From: Rickettsiales bacterium
GTDB taxonomy: Bacteria > Pseudomonadota > Alphaproteobacteria > Rs-D84
DNA length: 6,602 nucleotides
Direction of reading: 5' to 3'
NCBI GenBank assembly: GCA_031273075.1
Contig: JAISSM010000065.1
Location: forward strand, 1 to 6,602
The stretch's first letter is position 1, and each line of letters starts with the position of its first letter. The position numbers and the translations under genes were made by a program. A model generated the notes under the pieces. It had not been told where the DNA came from and did not search any database. It worked only from the letters and a program-made list of their open reading frames with translations. This document shows positions 1 through 4,518 of the stretch, one piece after another.

Positions 1-14
1 ATAACGGAAAATTT

Positions 15-23
15 TTATCCACA
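15..23 (+). other. Isolated match to the DnaA-box consensus
   Basis: TTATCCACA is an exact match to the E. coli DnaA-box consensus, in the AT-rich 140 bp downstream of the MFS gene. Only one box is visible and there is no cluster, so it is weak as an origin signal; one 9-mer match in a window of this size is not improbable. The rest of 1-140 holds no clear gene and no terminator for the MFS gene. Confidence 0.2.
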
Positions 24-140
24 AATTCTATAATATGATTGCTAAATTATGCGCTATTCCGTTTGGGTTCGGCAAAATACTGCGCGGTAAAGTTAGAAAA
101 AGGGTTTTGGAGTGCCTGACTGGGAAAATGACCGTACCCG

Positions 141-1325
141 TTAATAACTGTGTTCGATAGAACATTTATCCCTGACGAAGATCAGCGCCCAAATGCCTAT
201 AAGTATGCATGCCGCGCCCATAAGGAAGATGCTGTAACTCAGCCCCCCGATGTCGCTTCCGAACCCGAAAATCAAAATCGCTATGACATACGTGAAATAA
301 TCGGACAGGCTGAACAGCGACAGCGCCACCGGCCGGTGCATGGGCGGAATAAAATCCTGAAACCTTGCGTACGCGACGACGTTGATCGCGGATATCAAAA
401 CATACCCGGCGCCCAAAAGAAGAATCGCCGCGATCGAATACCACGCCGAAAACAGGATGAATATAACCCCGGCGATCGCCATCCCGGCGTAAAGAGCGCG
501 GTCCTTTATTTGTTTGAACCTGTGCGCGAACGCCTGCCCTACGATCTTGCAGCACGCGATGAAGAACGCGACGCCGCCGACGAATTCCCGCCGTATCCCG
601 ACGTCCAGGCCGATGAGGCTGAAAAAGTTCTCGATGTACGAAAAATTCCAAAACAGGGTCGTCAGGATTATCATATAAAATATGCACGGCGTCTTGCGGA
701 CGATTTTCGTTCCGGTTTTAAGAAGCCGCATGAAGTCCGTTTTTTTTGCGCGGGCCCCCGCCCCGTATTTGAATCTGATCCGCATTATGAAAATCGACGA
801 GATGAGCAAGGTGAATAAGGAGGCGTATGTGATTACGCCGTATCCGAAGAACAACAAAAGAGATCCGGCCGACGATAATGCGCCGCCGACCGTGGATATG
901 GCCTTGCGCCGGCCGAGTATTTTGGAATACATGGCGGCGTGCCTCCGGGCGGCAAGCTCGTCATACAGCATCGATTCGCCCGCCACGTTGAACAGCGCGC
1001 ATTGGACGCCCCACAATATCATTCCGACCGAGAACCCGGCGAACGTCGGCCACAGGAACCAAAGGGCGAAAGCGGCCGCCTTCAATACCTGCCCGAAAAC
1101 GATGCAGTTTTTTTGCCCGAATCGGTTCTGGCCCCACGCGGCGGGAATTTGGGAGGCGAACGCGCCCAGGCACCACATGGCAAGAATTAAAGACAGATCC
1201 ATTTCGGACATGCCGTTGTCCTGCATGAAGACGGAATACACGGGCGCGAGAAGCAGAAGCGAATCGAAAAACGCGAATCCGTATATGTTGTTTACAAACC
1301 TGTGCAAAGACGAATTTTTATGCAT
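141..1325 (-). CDS. MFS-type transporter, 12 predicted membrane segments
   Basis: A 394-residue, very hydrophobic inner-membrane protein of usual MFS length. Hydrophobic segments lie roughly at residues 10-34, 42-65, 73-93, 95-117, 143-162, 164-181, 215-239, 248-270, 278-297, 299-321, 332-356 and 361-384, giving a 6+6 layout with a basic cytoplasmic loop at about 182-212. The loop between segments 2 and 3 (PAAWGQNRFGQK, 61-72) sits where MFS motif A belongs but is degenerate. After segment 4 comes ESMLYDEL (117-124) followed by LGRR (137-140), a pattern common in MFS proteins of the drug-efflux and uncharacterised-export type. Substrate cannot be read from the sequence. The ATG has an AGGGA Shine-Dalgarno 7 nt upstream and an extended -10 promoter behind it. 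It is divergent from the nucleotidyltransferase gene, and no functional link between the two is evident. Confidence 0.85.
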   Translation of the reverse strand: MHKNSSLHRFVNNIYGFAFFDSLLLLAPVYSVFMQDNGMSEMDLSLILAMWCLGAFASQIPAAWGQNRFGQKNCIVFGQVLKAAAFALWFLWPTFAGFSVGMILWGVQCALFNVAGESMLYDELAARRHAAMYSKILGRRKAISTVGGALSSAGSLLLFFGYGVITYASLFTLLISSIFIMRIRFKYGAGARAKKTDFMRLLKTGTKIVRKTPCIFYMIILTTLFWNFSYIENFFSLIGLDVGIRREFVGGVAFFIACCKIVGQAFAHRFKQIKDRALYAGMAIAGVIFILFSAWYSIAAILLLGAGYVLISAINVVAYARFQDFIPPMHRPVALSLFSLSDYFTYVIAILIFGFGSDIGGLSYSIFLMGAACILIGIWALIFVRDKCSIEHSY

Positions 1326-1348
1326 ATACGCATCCCTGTTGAACTGCC

Positions 1349-1357
1349 ATTATATCA
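1349..1357 (-). promoter_or_regulatory. Extended -10 promoter of the MFS gene
   Basis: On the minus strand TGA is followed directly by a perfect TATAAT, an extended -10 (TGnTATAAT). No good -35 lies upstream, as is usual for extended -10 promoters. The hexamer ends 23 nt before the ATG at 1325, predicting a leader of about 17 nt whose only signal is the AGGGA ribosome site. Confidence 0.6.
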
Positions 1358-1413
1358 CAAAACCACCCTAAACGGTTATTTGTTAATTATTAATCCTTAT
1401 TATCTCCCCCTCC

Positions 1414-1460
1414 TTAATTAATAATTTATAATTGATAATTAATAATTATTAATTTATAAT
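1414..1460. repeat. AT-rich repeat, upstream copy
   Basis: A 47-bp tract made almost only of A and T, rich in TTAATTA, ATAATT and TTATAAT words. The 16-mer ATTGATAATTAATAAT (1431-1446) recurs in inverted orientation at 2390-2405, directly after the nucleotidyltransferase coding region, so that gene is bracketed by the two copies. This copy carries the gene's promoter. It could be a dispersed repeat or simply low-complexity AT sequence, but the 16-bp exact inverted match favours shared origin. Confidence 0.5.
1432..1460 (+). promoter_or_regulatory. Sigma-70-type promoter of the nucleotidyltransferase gene
   Basis: TTGATA (5 of 6 consensus bases) at 1432-1437, a 17-bp spacer, and perfect TATAAT at 1455-1460. 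The -10 ends 23 nt before the ATG at 1484, predicting transcription from about 1467. The promoter lies wholly inside the AT-rich repeat. In such AT-rich DNA other -10-like words occur (for example TATAAT at 1427-1432), but only this pair has ideal spacing. Confidence 0.6.
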
Positions 1461-1483
1461 CCACAACCAAAAAAGGAACACAC

Positions 1484-2383
1484 ATGAAAAAACCGACACT
1501 GCTTGTCCTTGCGGCGGGCCTTGGATCCAGATACGGCGGGATAAAGCAAATCGAGGGCGTGGGCCCGTCCGGCGAAATCCTTATGGACTATTGCGTCTAT
1601 GACGCGATTCGGGCCGGGTTCGGCCGCGTCGTGTTCGTGATAAGGAAAGACATAGAGGACGACTTCCGCGCGCGGATTTTGACCAAATACGAAGGCAAAA
1701 TAGAAACCGCGGTGGTGTTTCAGTCGCTGGATGCATTGCCGGATGGATTTGCCACGCCGGCCGATCGGGTAAAGCCTTGGGGAACCAACCATGCGGTCCT
1801 GATGGCCAAAGACGCGATTAAAGAGCCGTTCCTTATAGTGAACGCGGACGATTTTTACGGCCTGAATGCATTCGAAACTGCATATGAATTCCTGTCGGGC
1901 GATTTGAAAGGCGGAGAATATTGCATCGTCGGGTTCAAACTTGAAAACGTTTTGTCTGAAACGGGCCCGGTGTCGCGCGGAGTGTGCGAGGTCGATTCGG
2001 ACGGATACGTCGAAGGCGTGACGGAATACAAGCAGATAGTCCGGGAAAACGGAAAAATAGTCGCGCTGGACGCGGACGGCAAAGAGTTGGCGCCGGGCTC
2101 TCCGATATCGTTGAATATGATCGGCTTCACGCCGGATTATTTCGAACATTCGGAAAAATATTTCAAAGGGGTCTTTCTGCCGGAAAATATAAACGCCCCG
2201 AAGGCGGAGTTTTATACGACAAAAATGCTGGATTATATGATAAAAAACGGATCGGCAAAGGTGAAATGCATTGACACAAGCGCGACATGGTTCGGCGTGA
2301 CGTACCCTGAGGACCGCCCCGGCGTCGTCGAACGGCTTCAGGCCCTGACCTCCTCCGGCGAATATCCGACACCACTATTCTAA
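1484..2383 (+). CDS. Sugar-phosphate nucleotidyltransferase-like protein
   Basis: A 299-residue cytoplasmic protein with the NTP_transferase (GT-A-like Rossmann) fold. The N-terminal signature LAAGLGSRYGGIKQ (residues 9-22) is the nucleotide-binding G-x-G-S/T-R-x(4)-K motif of NDP-sugar pyrophosphorylases, with R16 and K21 in place. PWGTNHAV (98-105) and NADDFYG (120-126) fit the base- and metal-binding segments, with D122/D123 as likely magnesium ligands. By family it should transfer a nucleoside monophosphate from an NTP to a sugar phosphate and release pyrophosphate, but I cannot tell which sugar or nucleotide. It belongs to a roughly 300-residue group distinct from GlmU, RmlA and MurU, lacking their C-terminal extensions. 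The start is supported by AAGGA 6 nt upstream and a good promoter. No sugar-pathway gene lies nearby, so context does not help. Confidence 0.8.
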   Translation: MKKPTLLVLAAGLGSRYGGIKQIEGVGPSGEILMDYCVYDAIRAGFGRVVFVIRKDIEDDFRARILTKYEGKIETAVVFQSLDALPDGFATPADRVKPWGTNHAVLMAKDAIKEPFLIVNADDFYGLNAFETAYEFLSGDLKGGEYCIVGFKLENVLSETGPVSRGVCEVDSDGYVEGVTEYKQIVRENGKIVALDADGKELAPGSPISLNMIGFTPDYFEHSEKYFKGVFLPENINAPKAEFYTTKMLDYMIKNGSAKVKCIDTSATWFGVTYPEDRPGVVERLQALTSSGEYPTPLF

Positions 2384-2418
2384 TTATAAATTATTAATTA
2401 TCAATTATTAATCAAATA
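2381..2418. repeat. AT-rich repeat, downstream inverted copy
   Basis: An AT-only tract that starts at the stop codon of the nucleotidyltransferase gene (the TAA is its first three bases). ATTATTAATTATCAAT (2390-2405) is the exact reverse complement of 1431-1446. Relative to the upstream copy it lacks about 7 bp, so its TTGATA and TATAAT words are 10 bp apart instead of 17 and cannot form a normal promoter. It may help end transcription through AT-rich hairpins, but no GC-rich stem with a T-run is present. Confidence 0.5.
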
Positions 2419-2425
2419 TGTGTAT

Positions 2426-2481
2426 GGTGGGGTGTGTTTCTATGAAACACACCGGCGGCTTTTGTAAAAAGCCGCCCCACC
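2426..2481. repeat. Perfect Y-shaped (three-way-junction) palindrome
   Basis: An outer 5-bp stem, GGTGG (2426-2430) with CCACC (2477-2481), encloses two abutting perfect hairpins with no unpaired base at the junction. Hairpin 1 is GGTGTGTTTC / GAAACACACC (2431-2453) with loop TAT. Hairpin 2 is GGCGGCTTTT / AAAAGCCGCC (2454-2476) with loop GTA. Both have 10-bp arms and 3-nt loops. It lies between convergent genes (stops at 2383 and 2505). There is no T-run outside the stems in either direction, so it is not a standard intrinsic terminator, though it could stall transcripts from both sides. It may be a REP-like or miniature dispersed element; no second copy is in the window. Confidence 0.8.
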
Positions 2482-2504
2482 TATGGCTCTGCCAGGCATG
2501 TAAT

Positions 2505-3215
2505 TCAATTCGCGGTACAGTTACCGTAGGTGAATGAACCCTTGCTGTCCGTATAACTTCCGGAAATCGTAAGGGCAGGAGTGTTGGTTTCCACATAGCC
2601 ATCGCCGCACGATTCACCATCCGCTACGGTTTTATAATCGGAATTCTCACATGTTCCCTCGAGCGGACAGGTCACGGTGGATACGGGTGCAGAAAAAGAA
2701 TCAAGCCATGTACATGCGGGGATGTTTAGGAGCGCGGAACGGGAACACGCGTAGTACGTGCCGCCCCGGACACAGCCGTTCGCGCAGTTGCCCGCGCAAT
2801 CCTGCCGACAGTAGGCCGCGAAGCTGTTGTCGGAGTAGTACACCCAGGGCGCGCCATTACTGTCCGCCGGACAGGTTCCAGCCGTACTGTCAACTATGCT
2901 TGTAACTCTGCACCAACAATAGGTTCCACTGTTGGAAGTGTTGGCCACCGGCGGGTTTGTCGAATTGCTTGCGGCGCACCTAGATTGGCCGCTTATAGTA
3001 CCACTAATACCAAGTCCGTTTGTTATTGTAACAGTCCAAGTGGCATCGGCGCTGGATGAGGTTGCACCGCATACAGGGCTGCATGTATAATCAACGGCAC
3101 CGCCGAAACTGGTATTGCTTTTCCAAGGGTGATTGGATGGTTTTCCGCATAACTTCACGGCATGAACATTCCCCGCCCAAACCAACATTACAACCAAAAT
3201 CAAAACTTTTTTCAT
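2505..3215 (-). CDS. Secreted Cys-rich protein of unknown function
   Basis: A 236-residue protein starting MKKVLILVVMLVWAGNVHA, a classical signal peptide with likely cleavage after NVHA (residue 19). The mature part, about 217 residues, is rich in Ser, Thr, Gly and Asn and has 17 cysteines, several in close groups (CWC, CRQDCAGNCANGC). This points to a disulfide-bonded periplasmic, surface or secreted protein. No lipobox or further membrane segment is seen. The reading frame extends 15 codons further upstream, but the chosen ATG has AGGGGA just before it and begins the signal peptide, and the extension runs into a repeat. I recognise no enzyme domain. The general look resembles Cys-rich secreted proteins of uncultured gut alphaproteobacteria, which is memory rather than a search. 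No convincing promoter is visible; the cloverleaf repeat begins 23 bp upstream of the start. Confidence 0.7.
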   Translation of the reverse strand: MKKVLILVVMLVWAGNVHAVKLCGKPSNHPWKSNTSFGGAVDYTCSPVCGATSSSADATWTVTITNGLGISGTISGQSRCAASNSTNPPVANTSNSGTYCWCRVTSIVDSTAGTCPADSNGAPWVYYSDNSFAAYCRQDCAGNCANGCVRGGTYYACSRSALLNIPACTWLDSFSAPVSTVTCPLEGTCENSDYKTVADGESCGDGYVETNTPALTISGSYTDSKGSFTYGNCTAN

Positions 3216-3237
3216 ACCATCCCCTTTATGCTTTCTT

Positions 3238-3338
3238 TTGTCACCCCGTGGCTTGACCACGGGGTCCAGGTAATGAGTGTCGCGCGAAGCGCGACGACTT
3301 TATTACCTGGATCCCGCGATCAAGTCGCGGGATGACAA
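3238..3338. repeat. Cloverleaf-type alphaproteobacterial palindromic repeat
   Basis: A 101-bp element that folds as a cloverleaf. Outer stem: TTGTCA (3238-3243) with TGACAA (3333-3338). Left arm: CCCCGTGG / CCACGGGG (3244-3264), loop CTTGA. Right arm: TCCCGCGA / TCGCGGGA (3312-3332), loop TCAAG. Central stem: TCCAGGTAAT (3265-3274) with ATTACCTGGA (3302-3311), capped by GTCGCGC / GCGCGAC (3279-3295) with loop GAA. The side arms differ in sequence yet each stays fully paired. The motif is a familiar dispersed palindrome of Alphaproteobacteria, similar in spirit to Rickettsia palindromic elements. It encodes nothing convincing; an open frame through it is a by-product. Confidence 0.8.
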
Positions 3339-3342
3339 TATT

Positions 3343-3365
3343 AAAAAACCGCCAAGGAATGGCGG
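3343..3365 (-). terminator. Intrinsic terminator of the candidate ncRNA
   Basis: On the minus strand CCGCCA, loop TTCCT, TGGCGG is followed immediately by six T. The 6-bp GC-rich stem with a T-run is a standard Rho-independent terminator. No protein gene ends here; the only unit it can serve is the transcript from the promoter at 3578-3605. Confidence 0.75.
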
Positions 3366-3429
3366 TCGGGGAGTTCAATAAATCACTTTTACGATGATCC
3401 CGTCGGCTTTCGATATATGACCGACAGCC

Positions 3430-3455
3430 CCCCGACCAAGTCGGGGTCATGGCAA
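3430..3455. repeat. Single arm of the palindromic repeat, inside the ncRNA
   Basis: CCCCGAC-CAA-GTCGGGG followed by TCATGGCAA matches the right-hand end of the cloverleaf element (AAGTC, paired G/C arm, then TGACAA) with changes. It is a solitary arm, without the TCCAGGTAAT stem or its partner arm. It lies within the candidate RNA and, on the minus strand, forms a hairpin there. Confidence 0.55.
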
Positions 3456-3577
3456 TAAAAAATGCGCGTCTCCGCGCGATGTATATTGCCGGTGCGGATT
3501 CAATGCAATTCATTTTGCATCGGTAAAAGTAGGCTTATTGAAGGCCCCGAAGCCACATCCCTGTGGATTCACCGCGT

Positions 3578-3605
3578 ATTATAATGAAATGCCGGGGAAA
3601 GTCAA
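3578..3605 (-). promoter_or_regulatory. Near-consensus sigma-70 promoter of the ncRNA
   Basis: On the minus strand TTGACT (3605-3600, 5 of 6), a 16-bp spacer and perfect TATAAT (3583-3578). It is among the strongest promoters by sequence in the window. No start codon with a ribosome site follows at the distance seen for the protein genes, which fits a noncoding RNA starting near 3572. An inverted repeat GAGGCC-N16-GGCCTC (3616-3643) lies just upstream. Confidence 0.7.
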
Positions 3606-3653
3606 TATGTGATACGAGGCCCGGGTTGTATGACGTTGGCCTCACAAAAACCA

Positions 3654-3690
3654 CGAATCCCGAATCCCGAATCGCGAATCGCGAATCCCG
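3654..3690. repeat. Five tandem heptamers CGAATC(C/G)
   Basis: Five head-to-tail copies: CGAATCC, CGAATCC, CGAATCG, CGAATCG, CGAATCC, then CG. The tract sits between the ncRNA promoter and the divergent promoter at 3701. It may be slippage-prone spacer DNA or a binding array; nothing in the sequence decides which. Confidence 0.8.
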
Positions 3691-3691
3691 T

Positions 3692-3739
3692 ATTACACAT
3701 TTGACAAAACCTCCCTTTTTGGTCTAACATTTGTGTAAT
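3692..3739. promoter_or_regulatory. Inverted repeat framing a promoter (candidate operator)
   Basis: ATTACACA (3692-3699) and TGTGTAAT (3732-3739) are exact inverted repeats, centre to centre 40 bp. One half ends one base before the -35 and the other covers the predicted start of transcription. This is a suitable layout for a repressor binding both halves and looping the promoter, but the 8-bp match could be chance. Confidence 0.35.
3701..3730 (+). promoter_or_regulatory. Promoter of the 3754-4500 gene
   Basis: Perfect TTGACA at 3701-3706, an 18-bp spacer and TAACAT (4 of 6) at 3725-3730. The -10 ends 23 nt before the GTG start, the same distance as for the other genes here, which supports both the promoter and the start. 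Confidence 0.55.
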
Positions 3740-3753
3740 CAGGAATCACTATT

Positions 3754-4500
3754 GTGAACGAAACCAAACAGGCCGGAATAGACGCGGCGTACGAATTCGA
3801 CATGCCGAATCATTATCTTTCGGATCCTGCCGTCCGCGGATGGAAAACGGTCGATTCGAAATTGGAAACCCTTGCGCACAGGCCGCGCCGCCTGAAACTT
3901 CAAAACGACGATGGAAACACGCTTTCCCTTTCGACCGCCCGCGCGGGCGGGACGGGCCCGGCGGAACATGTCGTTAATTGGAACGATCATAAGCCCATGC
4001 CGCTTTTTGAACGCGCCGACGGCCGCAAATCCGCGAACATAGTCCTGAACGCGGACGACAAGCGCGGGCTTTTATGGGTGGAATACGACGCGGCGGACTA
4101 TTACCCTTCGCGCAGGATCAAGTACAAAACCTCCGTCGCTATCATGCACGCGGGCCGCGGGGCGCCGTTTTTGTACGCGGAATTGCTTGGCGTGGAGGTC
4201 CCGGCGCCGGAGGATTTTTTGGAAGTCGTTCGCAAACTGGGGGAAACGGAGGGCGTGAATTTCCAGATGCGGATCGACGAAGTGGATTACAGGGATACGC
4301 CGGAGCAGCACAATATGATACTGGAAAGCGCGCTGTTGAACGTGCTGTTTGCGCGCGGAAAACTTATATGCGAGAAATTCCGCCCGCGCGGGACTTCCCT
4401 GCAGGAGAAAAAGTACTTTCCCGAAAGGGCGCCGATAAACGCGGTTATTGAAGTTCTTAAAAGTTGCGTCGGCCGCGACTATACGATGCTTAAACGCTGA
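3754..4500 (+). CDS. Unrecognised soluble protein, 248 aa
   Basis: I do not recognise this family. The start is GTG, chosen for AGGA 9 nt upstream and the promoter spacing; the first internal ATG (MPNHYL) has no ribosome site. The protein has no signal peptide or membrane segment and is rich in Arg, Asp and Glu, so it is probably cytoplasmic. The first ~100 residues are polar and look loosely structured. From about residue 105 it looks globular, with alternating hydrophobic strands (GLLWVEYDAADYYP, TSVAIMHAG, FLYAELLGVEV) and later helical stretches (EDFLEVVRKL, ILESALLNVLF). The C-terminal part ends in a basic segment. Codon usage resembles the neighbours, and the third-position GC preference over the whole frame argues that it is real. 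It converges on the aminopeptidase gene with 2 bp between stops. No catalytic motif is evident. Confidence 0.7.
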   Translation: MNETKQAGIDAAYEFDMPNHYLSDPAVRGWKTVDSKLETLAHRPRRLKLQNDDGNTLSLSTARAGGTGPAEHVVNWNDHKPMPLFERADGRKSANIVLNADDKRGLLWVEYDAADYYPSRRIKYKTSVAIMHAGRGAPFLYAELLGVEVPAPEDFLEVVRKLGETEGVNFQMRIDEVDYRDTPEQHNMILESALLNVLFARGKLICEKFRPRGTSLQEKKYFPERAPINAVIEVLKSCVGRDYTMLKR

Positions 4501-4518
4501 TTTTATCCGTTCAGCTTT
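4492..4518. terminator. Weak stem-loop over the two convergent stop codons
   Basis: AAA-c-GCTGA (4492-4500) pairs with TCAGC-TTT (4511-4518) around a 10-nt loop, spanning the ends of both convergent genes. The stem is short with one bulge and lacks a long T-run on either side. If it terminates transcription it does so weakly in both directions; no better candidate exists between the two genes. Confidence 0.3.

Larger units (their letters stand above)
3343..3572 (-). ncRNA. Candidate structured noncoding RNA, about 230 nt
   Basis: A strong promoter (3578-3605) and an intrinsic terminator (3343-3365) on the minus strand delimit about 230 nt with no credible protein gene. The 5' part (3550 down to 3518) pairs with the 3' part (3396 down to 3366) in four helices of 6, 8, 8 and 4 bp: TCGGGG/CCCCGA, TTCAATAA/TTATTGAA, ACTTTTAC/GTAAAAGT and GATG/CATC. 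The 5' end has hairpin CCACA-GGGA-TGTGG (3553-3566). Inside the rod are GATGCAA/TTGCATT, a hairpin closed by GGCAATA/TATTGCC (3451-3490) with inner stem GCGCG-GAGA-CGCGC, a repeat-derived hairpin (3430-3446), and GTCGG/CCGAC. I see no 6S, tmRNA, SRP or RNase P signature, so the class is unknown. A 90-codon frame overlaps it but runs on into the cloverleaf repeat and looks accidental. Confidence 0.6.

Noticed and set aside
35..160. A 41-codon plus-strand open frame (MIAKLCAIPFGFGK...)
   Set aside because: No Shine-Dalgarno; the TATAAT at 29-34 overlaps or touches its start; it ends inside the opposite-strand MFS gene. It could be leaderless only with a promoter outside the window.
150..818. 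Long open frames opposite the MFS gene and other genes
   Set aside because: Shadow frames caused by GC-rich codons; Arg/Pro/Asp-rich low-complexity products without ribosome sites.
2454..2476. GGCGGCTTTT/AAAAGCCGCC hairpin as an ordinary intrinsic terminator
   Set aside because: The T and A runs are inside the stem, and the stem is followed by CCACC or GGTGT rather than a T-run.
3364..3437. A tRNA-like fold, since GGTCGGGG...CCCCGACC-GCCA looks like an acceptor stem with CCA
   Set aside because: No T-arm consensus on the matching strand, no anticodon arm of proper geometry, and the CCA is part of the terminator stem.
3457..3480. GCGCG-GAGA-CGCGC followed by T-run on the minus strand as an early terminator of the ncRNA
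   Set aside because: The stem is only 5 bp, and the T-run is used in a larger hairpin closed by GGCAATA/TATTGCC (3451-3490). Partial termination here remains possible, giving a ~115-nt short form.
3241..3513. A 90-codon minus-strand open frame in the spacer
   Set aside because: It runs through the ncRNA terminator and the cloverleaf repeat, has no ribosome site, and its C-terminal half is the usual translation of this palindromic repeat.
3616..3643. GAGGCC-N16-GGCCTC inverted repeat upstream of the ncRNA promoter
   Set aside because: Six-base arms with a long loop are common by chance in GC-rich DNA; noted only as context.
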